From: Schlegelella_A sp038318385
GTDB taxonomy: Bacteria > Pseudomonadota > Gammaproteobacteria > Burkholderiales > Burkholderiaceae_C
Direction of reading: 5' to 3'
Length of the DNA stretch: 64,000 bases
NCBI GenBank assembly: GCA_038318385.1
Contig: JBBQCD010000015.1
Coordinates: forward strand, 1 to 64,000
Positions 1 to 12,335 of the stretch are shown one piece after another. The notes under the pieces were generated by a model that had not been told where the DNA came from, did not search any database, and saw nothing but the letters and a program-made list of their open reading frames with translations. Position 1 is the first letter of the stretch, and the number at the start of each line of letters is the position of its first letter. The position numbers and the translations under genes are program-made.

Positions 1-7
1 GGCCAAT

Positions 8-26
8 GCGTTTCGACTCGAAACGC
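8..26. repeat. Perfect 8-bp inverted repeat with 3-nt centre
   Basis: GCGTTTCG (8-15) and CGAAACGC (19-26) are exact reverse complements around ACT. The repeat ends ten bases before the ATG of the first small gene. It could be an operator, a transcript hairpin or part of a recombination site. There is no T-run to make it a classical terminator. Confidence 0.5.
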
Positions 27-36
27 GTCCGAATTC

Positions 37-258
37 ATGGAGCAGCAGGACATCAACCCGTTGCACCTGTTAATGCGGCATGTGAACTGCGATGACGGCG
101 ACCTTGGCGCCGACGATAAGGCTCTGAATGTCGCCGCCATCGCTACAGGCAAGGATCGCGTGTTCAGCGCGTACAACTTGCCTAGCGGCGACCGCCTGTG
201 GGTGATCACGGAGTGGGATCGGTCAGTCACGACGATCCTGCTGCCCAAGGACTATTGA
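37..258 (+). CDS. Small hypothetical protein
   Basis: A 73-residue acidic protein from an ATG at 37. The C-terminal part (GDRLWVITEWDRSVTTILLP) looks like a genuine folded beta-rich segment and resembles short conserved proteins remembered from plasmids and islands, but no named domain is recognised. It ends two bases before the GTG proposed for the next gene, which suggests translational coupling. The function is unknown. It lies in the AT-richer insertion, so it is probably cargo of a mobile element. Confidence 0.55.
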   Translation: MEQQDINPLHLLMRHVNCDDGDLGADDKALNVAAIATGKDRVFSAYNLPSGDRLWVITEWDRSVTTILLPKDY

Positions 259-260
259 CC

Positions 261-740
261 GTGTGCGCGGATGCAGAGCGGTATGTCTTGACTCGGCGTT
301 GCGGCGACCTTAGCGATCACCCCGAATTCGCGCCGTACGCCACGCCGCAGGAGATGCTGGAGTTCGGCGTCTTTGAAGGGAAGTACCTGAACAGCACGCA
401 GCACGAATACCCGCAGCACTGGTTCGCAGAATCTCTGCTGTCAGACACACCCAATCCAAGCCTGAACTGTTTCGGCGTGAAGTCGCGAATGCCGTTGTCA
501 GCTTGGAAAGAGCGCGGATGGGTTCATCCGCAAGATCCGTTCGGCTGGTTCCAATGGTACGCGCGCTTTTACCTTGGTCGCCGCACCGACGATGACGAGC
601 GGCAGATCAAGCGGTGGTCGTCGTTCAATCGCCACTCCTGCCAGGTGTTTCTGTACGGCGATGGCGACATCAACAAGCGGCGTCGGCAGCGTCAAGCCCT
701 TCTACAGTGGTCGCATGATCCGTTCCCTGACTGTCGCTAG
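261..740 (+). CDS. Conserved protein of unknown function (GWFQWY/RQRQALLQW family)
   Basis: A 159-residue protein if translation starts at GTG 261, two bases after the previous stop. An upstream in-frame ATG at 198 would overlap that gene by 61 bases and add 21 residues without recognisable similarity, so 261 is preferred. The blocks TPQEMLEFGVFEGKY, DPFGWFQWYARFYLGRR, DERQIKRW and RRRQRQALLQWSHD match a family remembered from scattered bacteria and some fungi and plants that has no assigned function. The density of Trp, Arg and Tyr suggests a nucleic-acid or protein binding role, but that is inference. It belongs to the foreign insertion. Confidence 0.6.
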   Translation: MCADAERYVLTRRCGDLSDHPEFAPYATPQEMLEFGVFEGKYLNSTQHEYPQHWFAESLLSDTPNPSLNCFGVKSRMPLSAWKERGWVHPQDPFGWFQWYARFYLGRRTDDDERQIKRWSSFNRHSCQVFLYGDGDINKRRRQRQALLQWSHDPFPDCR

Positions 741-1735
741 TACCGCAGCGTAGTCTTCTCGACTGGTCGATCAATCATCCTGACCCATTTGCTTGGAATC
801 GTGAGGTAAGCAACCTTTGCGACTTCATACTTTGTCGTCATCACGACGAGGATCGGCTTGATGACAATCACTTTTCCAAGCTTTCCGGTCTGCTTGTTTG
901 GCTTGCTTTTCGTGGTTTCTTGGAATCCTTGATCGAGCCCTGCGCCAAACTTCATGGTGTCTGGCCGAAGCTCGTATGTGATGCCATCTTTTTGAATCAG
1001 ATGATGTTTCTTGCCGAGCGTCGCAACATCATCAGGATGGACCATCCGCTGAGTGTCGAAGTCACGCTCGTGTGGCTGACTGAAGATCACAGCGATCTTT
1101 GGCATCGGCGTTAGTCGCACCACATCCTTGCCATTCGACTCAGCAATGCGATAGCCTTTGATCAAGTCAAGGCGCTCCCACCATTTCACTCGCGACGGCT
1201 GTAGCTGTGGATGAAAGGCTGCGTTCGTGAACACGAACACATCAGTCTCCCAGCCACGCATACGCGGCGATTTGTACTCGGTGTATTCCTGAGCGAAGAT
1301 GTCTTCGTGATCTAGCTCTTCATAACCCTTGGCGTCTAGCGCCGAGCGAAGATTCAGAAGAGTAGTTGTCTTGTCTAGACTACCAGTAGCGTATGGACTG
1401 CTAGCAGTGTTGTAGGCAATCCTGAAGCCTGTGACACCGATGCTGCCGAGGCGCTGTGTCAGGTTCTGAGCGCGTGAGGTGAAGCGCTTCACACGAAGCC
1501 CGCGAAACATCGTCGAACTTTCTTCTACCTCGCGATTGGTTTGACGACAATAGACAACCTTGAAGCCGAGCGCGACGAGGTCGTGAACAAGGTGCGGGTC
1601 TTCTTGACGATGCTGAATGATCCAGTTGCTCTGCCTCCAACTAATCGCTGATGACACCGATTGCCAGCGCTCCCAGACACGAAGATGACTAAGAAGGTAC
1701 TTGTCTTTACTGACACGTATCAACTCACGCCACAT
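737..1735 (-). CDS. Hypothetical protein, no recognised domain
   Basis: About 332 residues from the ATG at 1735; a GTG at 1756 would add seven residues and overlap the divergent gene further. A purine-rich AGGTGG sits upstream of the ATG at somewhat long spacing. The protein is basic and soluble, with no membrane segment, signal peptide, zinc cluster or nucleotide-binding loop that I can recognise. The N-terminal half (LVHDLVALGFKVVYCRQTNR) hints at an alternating alpha/beta fold. Its 3' end overlaps the preceding gene by four bases in a convergent arrangement. Codon use is unlike the flanking chromosome. Function unknown. Confidence 0.55.
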   Translation of the reverse strand: MWRELIRVSKDKYLLSHLRVWERWQSVSSAISWRQSNWIIQHRQEDPHLVHDLVALGFKVVYCRQTNREVEESSTMFRGLRVKRFTSRAQNLTQRLGSIGVTGFRIAYNTASSPYATGSLDKTTTLLNLRSALDAKGYEELDHEDIFAQEYTEYKSPRMRGWETDVFVFTNAAFHPQLQPSRVKWWERLDLIKGYRIAESNGKDVVRLTPMPKIAVIFSQPHERDFDTQRMVHPDDVATLGKKHHLIQKDGITYELRPDTMKFGAGLDQGFQETTKSKPNKQTGKLGKVIVIKPILVVMTTKYEVAKVAYLTIPSKWVRMIDRPVEKTTLRY

Positions 1736-2123
1736 GACAGAACTCAAACGGTCCACCTACAAGCCGAAGTGGAATGATCCACGTGTGCGAGCACGCGTTG
1801 CGTTCGTGTTGGAGTACTTCTCAATGACTGCCGAGAGTGGCGCTGAAACGAACCTTTTCGCAAGCACGATTCGCACGGTGATCGGGAACGTGCATACGAA
1901 GGACAGCCTTGCTGAATGGCTGTTCGCGAACATGCTTGTTCAAGAGAAGGGGTACCTAAAGGGCGAGTACACGAAGTCATACTTCATAAAGCAACAGGGG
2001 TACGCGAAAGTGAAGGCGCTGCTTGAGAGTACGCGAACTGCTAAGAATCAAAGCGCCGAAATGAGCCTTAAAGAGTACCGTGAACTGGATGAGGAAGGTC
2101 TAGCTCGCGTGTTCAATCTGTGA
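1734..2123 (+). CDS. Small hypothetical protein, divergent partner
   Basis: A 129-residue, mostly helical protein rich in Lys, Arg and Glu from ATG 1734. A TTG at 1701 is also in frame but would extend deep into the divergent gene. The start codon shares bases with the ATG of the minus-strand gene (1735), so the two genes begin essentially back to back. The repeated charged helices (KPKWNDPRVRARVAFVLEYF; AKVKALLESTRTAKNQS) would fit a DNA-binding or adaptor protein, but no family is recognised. It is the last gene before the junction with comEC. Confidence 0.5.
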   Translation: MTELKRSTYKPKWNDPRVRARVAFVLEYFSMTAESGAETNLFASTIRTVIGNVHTKDSLAEWLFANMLVQEKGYLKGEYTKSYFIKQQGYAKVKALLESTRTAKNQSAEMSLKEYRELDEEGLARVFNL

Positions 2124-2155
2124 CTACGGGAGATCTAGACAACATCGGGAGAAGA

Positions 2156-2179
2156 TGTAACAAGGGCATAACTGTTACA
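2156..2179. repeat. Perfect 7-bp inverted repeat near the comEC junction
   Basis: TGTAACA (2156-2162) and TGTTACA (2173-2179) are exact reverse complements separated by ten bases, about 20 bases inside the junction with comEC. The position and spacing would fit a recombinase core site or element end. It could also be a hairpin after the 1734-2123 gene. No T-run follows. Confidence 0.4.
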
Positions 2180-2201
2180 GCTTTCTAAAGTCACGAAGTG
2201 A

Positions 2202-3851
2202 GGCCTGCACGTGACCATGTTCGCCTGGCTCGCAGGACTCGGCGTGGCCGCCGCATGGCGACGCCTGCCGCGGGCGATGCTGTGGCTGCCGGCGCCGCAG
2301 GCCGCGCGCTGGGGTGGCCTGGCGGCGGCGCTCGCCTATGCCGTCTTCTCGGGCTGGGGCGTCCCGTCGCAGCGCACCGTCTGGATGCTCGTAACCGTCA
2401 CGCTGCTGCAGTCGTTCGGCCTGCGCTGGCCGTGGCTGCTGGTGTTGCTCGCGGCTGCCGTGGTGGTCAGCGCCTTCGACCCCTGGGCGCTGCTGCAAGC
2501 CGGCTTCTGGCTGTCGTTCATGGCCGTGGGACTGCTGATGGCCTCTGCGCCGCTGGCGGCCCGAAGTGCCGGCGCCGTCGCGGCTGCGCCCGCGGCGGGG
2601 TGGCGCGGCTGGGTCACGCGTTTCGGGGCGACCCTGCACGGCGGCGTGCGCACGCAGGTCGTCGCCACGCTGGGCCTGACGCCGCTGACGCTGATCTTCT
2701 TCCAGCAGGTCTCGGTCGTCGGCTTCGCGGCCAATCTGCTCGCGATCCCGCTGGTCACGCTGCTGATCACGCCGCTGGCGCTGCTCGGTGCCGTGGCTTC
2801 GCCGCTCTGGACGCTCGGGGCCTGGTGCACGCAGGCTTTGGTCGCCGCCCTCGGCTTCCTGGCGTCGATGCCGGGAGCGGTCTGGCGCGTGCCCGCGGCG
2901 CCGCTCTGGGCGCAGCTCGCCGGACTGGCCGCCGCGGCACTGCTGATCGCGCCGTTGCCCTGGCGGCTGCGCGCGCTCGCGCCGCTGCTGGCCCTGCCGT
3001 TGCTGCTGCCGCCGCGCCCGCTGCCGGCGCACGGACAATTCGACCTGCTCGCGCTCGATGTCGGGCAGGGAACGTCGGTCGTCGTGCGGACGCGCGCGCA
3101 TGTCCTGGTCTACGACGCCGGGCCGCGCTACGCGCGCGCCAGCGATGCCGGCCAGCGCATCGTCCTGCCGGTGCTGCGGGCGCTGGGCACCGAGCGCATC
3201 GACCGGCTCGTCCTCAGCCATCGCGACAGCGATCACGTCGGCGGCGCCCGCGCGCTCCTCGATGCCTTGCCGGTCGACGAACTGGCGAGCTCGCTCGAGG
3301 CGGGTCATCCGCTGCTCGGACCGGGCCGTCTGCCGCCACCGCGCATGACTCGCTGCGCTCGCGGACAGACCTGGAGCTGGGACGGTGTGCGTTTCGACGT
3401 CCTCTGGCCGCGCGCGGCAGACTACGACCGAGTCGCCACGCCGAAGCCGAACGCGCTGTCCTGCGTCGTTCGCGTCAGCGGCGGCGGGCGCAGCGCGCTG
3501 CTCGTCGGCGACATCGAACGCGAGCAGGAAGGCGCGCTCGTCGCGGCAGGCGCCCGGGGGTTGCGCAGCGACGTGCTGATGGCGCCGCACCATGGCAGCC
3601 GCACGTCGTCAACGGACGCCTTTCTAGACGCGGTCGGACCCGCCACGGCGGTCTTCCAGGCCGGCTACCGCAGCCGCTTCGGGCACCCGGCGCCGGACGT
3701 GCTGGAGCGCTATCGCGCGCGCGGCATCGCCATCGTCGCCAGCCCGTCGTGCGGGGCCTGGAGCTGGAGCCGGGACGGCACGGGCGGTCCGTGCCAGCGT
3801 GATGCGGCACGGCGCTACTGGCACCACCGGACCGCACCCGGTGATCCCTGA
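2202..3851 (+). pseudogene. comEC: ComEC/Rec2 DNA-uptake channel, 5'-truncated by insertion
   Basis: ComEC carries single-stranded DNA across the inner membrane during natural transformation. The remaining 549 codons begin at Gly-Leu-His-Val-Thr (2202), part of the conserved SGLHVT motif. They keep the second part of the Competence membrane domain (multiple hydrophobic segments, GVPSQRTVWML) and the full C-terminal metallo-beta-lactamase-like domain: DVGQGTSVVV, DAGPRY, LSHRDSDHVGG, LVGDIE and APHHGSRTSS. The N-terminal DUF4131/OB region and first membrane helices are absent, replaced by AT-rich DNA. Internal starts exist (GTG 2211, ATG 2217), so a truncated product might be made, but DNA transport is unlikely. 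Proteobacterial ComEC is normally about 750-850 residues. The downstream operon starts 64 bases later. Confidence 0.85.
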
Positions 3852-3915
3852 CGCGGTTGCGGCTCGTCGCCAACGGTGGCCCGATCTTTGCTACCCTGTC
3901 CGGAGAGGAGTGCCG

Positions 3916-5364
3916 ATGGCAACAGGCTTCGATGAAATGCGGACCGAGGGCGCGGCGGTGCGGGAGCACTACCGCGGGTACGACCGCTGGCTTTCGGGCC
4001 AGGCCGACGACGTCATGCACGCCAAGCGTGAGGAGGCCGAGCTGATCTTCCGGCGCGTCGGCATCACCTTCGCGGTCTACGGCACCAAGGACGAGAGCAC
4101 ACATCGCGACAATGCCGGCAACGAGCGCCTGATCCCGTTCGACCTGATCCCGCGGGTCATACCGGCGCACGAATGGCGCGAGCTCGAGCGCGGGCTGCGC
4201 CAGCGGGTGCAGGCGCTGAACCGCTTCATCCGCGACGTCTACCACGAGCAGGACATCGTGCGCGCCGGCATCGTGCCGGCGGAACAGATCACCCGCAATG
4301 CACAGTACCGCCCGGAGATGAAGGGTGTCGAGGTGGCCGGCGGCGTTTACTCGCACATCGCCGGGATCGACATCGTCCGGGCGGCCAACGCCGACGGCAG
4401 CGGCAGCTACTACGTGCTCGAGGACAACCTGCGGGTGCCGAGCGGCGTGAGCTACATGCTCGAGAACCGCAAGATGATGATGCGGCTCTTTCCCGAGCTC
4501 TTCAGCCAGCATCGCGTCGCCCCGGTCGCGCACTATCCCGACCTGCTGCTCGAGACCCTGTGCTCGGTGGCGCCGGCGGCGATCAACGAGCCCACGGTGA
4601 TCGTGCTGACGCCCGGCATGCACAACAGCGCCTATTTCGAGCACGCGTTCCTGGCCCAGCAGATGGGCATCGAGCTGGTCGAGGGACAGGACCTGTTCGT
4701 CAAGGATAACTTCGTCTACATGCGCACGACGCAGGGCCCCAAGCGTGTCGACGTGATCTATCGCCGCGTCGACGACGATTTCCTCGACCCCAAGGCCTTC
4801 CGTTCGGACTCGACCCTCGGCTGCGCCGGGCTGCTGGACGTCTACCGCGCCGGCAACGTGGCGCTCGCCAATGCCATCGGAACCGGTGTGGCCGACGACA
4901 AGTCGATCTATCCGTACGTGCCGCGGATGATCGAGTTCTACCTTGGCGAGAAGCCCATCCTCGCGAACGTTCCGACCTGGCAATGCCGCAAGCCCGACGA
5001 CCTGGCCTACGTGCTCGCCAACCTGGCCGAACTGGTGGTCAAGGAAGTGCACGGCGCCGGGGGCTACGGCATGCTGGTCGGGCCGGCCTCGACGCGCCAG
5101 GAGATCGAGGCCTTTCGCGCCGCACTCGTCGCCGATCCGCAGCGCTACATCGCCCAGCCGACGCTCGCGCTGTCGACCTGTCCGACGTACGTCGAGAGCG
5201 GCATCGCGCCGCGCCACATCGACCTGCGGCCGTTCGTGCTGTCGGGCAAGGACGTGCAGATGGTGCCGGGCGGCCTGACACGGGTGGCCCTGAAGGAGGG
5301 CTCGCTCGTGGTCAATTCGTCGCAGGGCGGCGGCACGAAGGACACCTGGGTGCTGGAGGCGTGA
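3916..5364 (+). CDS. Circularly permuted ATP-grasp type 2 protein
   Basis: A 482-residue protein starting at ATG 3916 behind a strong GGAGAGGAG ribosome site. It matches the circularly permuted ATP-grasp family (formerly DUF404/DUF407): conserved blocks are FDLIPRVIPAHEW, YYVLEDNLRVPSGVSYMLEN, VIVLTPGMHNSAYFEHAFLA, VKEVHGAGGYGMLVGPAS and MVPGGLTRVALKEGSLVVNS. ATP-grasp enzymes join a carboxylate to an amine through an acyl-phosphate, so a peptide or amide ligase role is predicted by comparative genomics; to my knowledge the substrate is unknown. It leads a five-gene operon with alpha-E and transglutaminase-like proteins. A second copy is fused to its alpha-E partner at 9886-12330. Confidence 0.9.
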   Translation: MATGFDEMRTEGAAVREHYRGYDRWLSGQADDVMHAKREEAELIFRRVGITFAVYGTKDESTHRDNAGNERLIPFDLIPRVIPAHEWRELERGLRQRVQALNRFIRDVYHEQDIVRAGIVPAEQITRNAQYRPEMKGVEVAGGVYSHIAGIDIVRAANADGSGSYYVLEDNLRVPSGVSYMLENRKMMMRLFPELFSQHRVAPVAHYPDLLLETLCSVAPAAINEPTVIVLTPGMHNSAYFEHAFLAQQMGIELVEGQDLFVKDNFVYMRTTQGPKRVDVIYRRVDDDFLDPKAFRSDSTLGCAGLLDVYRAGNVALANAIGTGVADDKSIYPYVPRMIEFYLGEKPILANVPTWQCRKPDDLAYVLANLAELVVKEVHGAGGYGMLVGPASTRQEIEAFRAALVADPQRYIAQPTLALSTCPTYVESGIAPRHIDLRPFVLSGKDVQMVPGGLTRVALKEGSLVVNSSQGGGTKDTWVLEA

Positions 5365-5394
5365 TGCCGGCTGGCTCACACACGGAGAAGGCGC

Positions 5395-6453
5395 ATGCTC
5401 TCTAGGACGGCTGACCACCTTTTCTGGATGGCGCGCTACATGGAGCGCGCCGAGAACACTGCCCGGATGCTCGACGTCAACTACCAGATGTCGCTGCTGC
5501 CGCAGTCGGTGGAGGCCGCGGAGAGGGGCTGGCGCGGCCTGCTGAGCATCAGCGAGCTGAGCGGCGACTTCGCCAAGCGCCATGGCGCGGTCACCCCGCA
5601 GGGCGTCATGCGCTACATGGTCAGCGACGCCGAGAACGGATCGAGCATCCGCAACTGCCTGATGGCGGCGCGCGAGAATGCGCGTGCAGTGCGCGGCACC
5701 CTGACCACCGAGGTCTGGGAGACCCAGAACCAGACCTGGCTCGAATTCCAGCGCATGGTCGCGAACGAATCGTTCACGCGCAACCCCAGCGATTCGTTCG
5801 AATGGGTCAAGTTCCGCTCGCACCTGTCGCGCGGCGTGACCGTCGGCACGATGCTGCAGGACGAAGCCTTCCACTTCCTGCGCATCGGCAGCTTCCTCGA
5901 GCGCGCCGACAACACCGCGCGGCTGCTCGACGTCAAGTTCCACGCGGTCGATTCGGAGTTCTTCGGCACCGGCCTCGGCCCGCGTGGACAGGCGCAGAGC
6001 CAGGGTGCCAACGGCCAGAGTCAGAGCCAGGGCGTCAACGGCCAGAGCCAGGGGAACGGCGCCGTCAACGGCAACGGCCGCGATGTCGAATACGACTTCT
6101 ATCACTGGTCGGCGATCCTGCGTTCGGTGTCCGGCTTCGAGGTCTATCGCAAGGTCTATCGCAATGTCATCCGGCCTGAGAAGGTCGCCGAGCTGCTGAT
6201 CCTGCGCGAGGACATGCCGCGTTCGCTGGCGGCCTGCATGCACGAGGTCGTCTCCAACCTGCAGCGCGTGGCCAACGAGCAGTCGCGCGGCACGCTGCGC
6301 CTGGCCGGGCGCCTGCACGCGGACCTGCAGTTCGGCCGCATCGACGAGATCCTGGCGACCGGGCTTCACGCCTATCTCACGCAGTTCCTGGAGCGGGTCA
6401 ATGCCCTGGGCGTAGGTATCAGCCGTGATTTCCTGGTGCCGGTCGCGGCCTGA
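5395..6453 (+). CDS. Alpha-E domain protein (DUF403)
   Basis: A 352-residue helical protein of the alpha-E family, found almost always beside circularly permuted ATP-grasp enzymes and thought to act with them. The hallmark N-terminus MLSRTADHLFWMARYMERAENTAR is present, as is SFLERADNTARLLDVKFH. Between residues about 195 and 225 there is a Gly/Gln/Ser/Asn-rich stretch built of short repeats (QSQG, VNGQSQG), likely an unstructured loop that most family members lack. It starts at ATG 5395, 30 bases after the ATP-grasp stop. The exact biochemical role is unknown; a structural or regulatory partner of the ligase is inferred. Confidence 0.88.
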   Translation: MLSRTADHLFWMARYMERAENTARMLDVNYQMSLLPQSVEAAERGWRGLLSISELSGDFAKRHGAVTPQGVMRYMVSDAENGSSIRNCLMAARENARAVRGTLTTEVWETQNQTWLEFQRMVANESFTRNPSDSFEWVKFRSHLSRGVTVGTMLQDEAFHFLRIGSFLERADNTARLLDVKFHAVDSEFFGTGLGPRGQAQSQGANGQSQSQGVNGQSQGNGAVNGNGRDVEYDFYHWSAILRSVSGFEVYRKVYRNVIRPEKVAELLILREDMPRSLAACMHEVVSNLQRVANEQSRGTLRLAGRLHADLQFGRIDEILATGLHAYLTQFLERVNALGVGISRDFLVPVAA

Positions 6454-6478
6454 GCCCGCGGGCATCCCGAAAGCCTGA

Positions 6479-9885
<3,407 letters not shown>

Positions 9886-9889
<4 letters not shown>

Positions 9890-12330
9890 CGTCGCTGCTC
9901 TCGGGGTACCTGCCCGCCGGCGACCGCTACGACGAACTCCTCGGCGCGGACGGCAAGCCCCGATCGCCCTGGCGGCCCTTCCTCGAAGCGCTTGGGCGAC
10001 GCGACCTGGGCCAGGTCGGCGACACGTTGTCGCTGGTCGAGCGCGAGATCCGCGAGAACGGCGTCACCTACAACGTCTACGCCGACGCCCAGGGGGTCGA
10101 GCGGCCCTGGGAGGTCGATCCGCTGCCGCTGTTGCTGCCGGCCGCCGAGTGGGAGGAGATCGAGGCCGGCATCGCGCAGCGCGCTGAACTGCTCAACGCC
10201 GTGCTCGGTGACATCTACGGAGACCAGTCGTTGCTGCGCTGCGGGGCGATTCCGCCCTCGGTGGTGTTCGGCCACGGCGGATTCCTGCATCCCGCTCAGG
10301 GCATACGACCGCCAGGCGGCATCCACCTGTTCCAGTACGCGGCCGACCTGGCGCGTTCCCCGGATGGCCATTGGTGGGTCGTCAACGACCGCACCCAGGC
10401 ACCGTCGGGATCGGGCTATGCGCTCGAGAACCGGCTCGTCGTTTCGCGCGTCTTTCCGAAGCTCTTCCACGACCTGCGGGTTCAGCACCTGGCCTCTTTC
10501 TTCGATGCCCTACGCGAAGCCCTGCTGCACTGGGCGCCGCGAGGCGACGGCGCGCCGCTGATCGTGCTGCTGACCCCGGGGCCGTACAACGAGACCTATT
10601 TCGAGCATGCGCTGCTGGCGCGCTACCTCGGTTTTCCGCTCGTCGAGGGCAGCGACCTGACGGTGCGCAACGATCGGGTCTGGATGAAGACCATCGACGG
10701 CCTGACCCGCGTCCACGCCATCGTCCGGCGTCAGGACGATGACTACTGCGATCCGCTCGAGCTGCGTTCGGATTCGGCGCTCGGCGTCGCCGGGTTGACC
10801 GAGTGCGCGCGGCGTGGGCACGTGCTGCTCGCCAACGCCCTGGGCTCGGGCATCCTCGAATCTGGGGCGCTGCTCGGTTACCTGCCCGGGCTCAGCCGCA
10901 AGTTGCTCGGCGAGCCGTTGCGGATGCCCTCGGTCGCGACCTGGTGGCTCGGCGAGCCGGCAGCGCTGGCCGACGCCTCGGCGCGGCTCGAGCGCCTGAT
11001 CATCAAGCCGCTCGAGCGCAACCCGCGCGAACCGCCGGTGGCCGCGGGCCTGCTGTCGCGCGACGAACTGGTCCTGCTGCGCGCACGCATCGCCTCACGG
11101 CCGCATCGCTACGTCGCCCAGGAATGGGTCCATGTGTCGCAAGCGCCGGTGCTCGAACGCGGGCCGCCGGAAGCGTTGCATCCGCGGACCGTCGGCCTGC
11201 GCGTCTTCGCGGTCGCGACGCCGGATGGCTGGCACGTCATGCCGGGCGGCCTGACACGCGTCGCCCAGGGCGGAAACTCGGCCGACATCGCGATGCAGCG
11301 CGGGGGCCGCTCCAAGGACACCTGGGTGCTGTCGGATGCACCGGTCAACTCTGCCTTCACCTTGCTGACGGCGCGCGTGGACGCGGGCGACCTGATCTCG
11401 TCGAATGCCAATGTGCCGTCGCGCACGGCCGAGAACCTGTACTGGTTCGGCCGCTACGGTGAACGCTGCGATGCATCGGTGCGGCTGCTGCGCGTGGCGC
11501 TCACGCACCAGATCGAAGAGACGGCCGGCGTGCCCGATGGTTCGCAGCCGGCGCTCGAACTCGCCTGGCGCATGGGCCTCATCGACACCCTCGTCAATCC
11601 GACCACCCAGTTGCGCCGCGCGGCGACCCATCCGGAACGCGCGCTGGCCGAGCGCCTGCGCCAGCTCTCGCGAGTCGCGTTCAACATGCGCGACCGCATG
11701 TCGGCGGACCACTGGCGCGCCTTGAACCGGCTCTCCGGCGACCCGGTCTTCCGTCGCCATGCCTCGCTGCCGCTGACGTTGGCCTGGCTGGATCGGGCGG
11801 TCACCCAGCTGATGACGCTGTCGGGTTTCGTGCTCGATGGAATGACGCGCGGGATCGGCTGGCGTTTCCTGTCGATCGGGCGCCGCGTCGAGCGCCTGTC
11901 GACGATGTCGCTGGCGCTGCAGGTTGCAATCGAGGAAGGGCGCACCCACGGTCTCGACTGGCTGCTCGAGTTCGCCGACTCCACCGTGACCTACCGCTCG
12001 CGCTATCTCGTGGGACCGGAATGGCTGCCGGTGCTCGACATGCTGCTGCGCGACGAGGCCAATCCGCGCTCGGTCGCGTTCCAGGCCAAGGGCCTGGTCG
12101 AGTACGTGGGACGCCTGGAGCAGAGCCATGGACGGTTCACCGGCGACCATCTCGCGGCGGCCTATGCCGCGCTGCGGGCGCTGCATCCGCGCGACCTCGA
12201 CCCCGAGAACGCCGCGATCGCCGACGTGCTCGATCGCCTCCGGCGCGCGGCCCACACGGTCTCCGACGAGCTTTCGCTGAAGTTCTTCTCGCATGCGACG
12301 TCACGCAGCATGCTGGCACTGGTCGCCTGA
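9886..12330 (+). CDS. Fused circularly permuted ATP-grasp/alpha-E protein
   Basis: An 814-residue fusion. Residues about 1-480 form a circularly permuted ATP-grasp domain (VNDRTQAPSGSGYALENRLV, IVLLTPGPYNETYFEHALLA, MPGGLTRVAQGG, KDTWVLSD). Residues about 500-810 are an alpha-E domain beginning SRTAENLYWFGRYGERCDAS. It repeats in one chain the two functions encoded separately at 3916-6453, so the operon has two complete ligase modules. The fusion itself argues that the two domains work as one complex. It starts at ATG 9886 by an ATGA overlap and ends five bases before the next gene. The substrate is unknown. Confidence 0.9.
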
Positions 12331-12335
12331 CGGTG

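Larger units (their letters stand above)
1..2201. mobile_element. Foreign AT-richer insertion interrupting comEC (right part only)
   Basis: This stretch has clearly lower GC and less biased codon use than everything to its right. It carries four small genes of unknown function in mixed orientation. It stops abruptly at about position 2201, where a comEC frame begins at the codons for Gly-Leu-His-Val-Thr-Met (2202-2219), directly after an in-frame TGA (2199-2201). In intact ComEC proteins that motif lies in the middle of the membrane domain, so at least the first third of comEC is missing here. The left end lies outside the window and no integrase or transposase is visible, so the type of element is unknown. 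Inverted repeats at 8-26 and 2156-2179 may be functional sites. That it was acquired is inferred from composition and the broken host gene. Confidence 0.6.

Noticed and set aside
2124..2201. Possible integron attC site at the end of the island
   Set aside because: The GTTRRRY core and paired inner boxes are absent; the dyad present does not follow attC architecture.
2175..3593. 472-codon minus-strand frame across the comEC remnant
   Set aside because: Arg/Gln-rich low-complexity translation opposite clear ComEC motifs.
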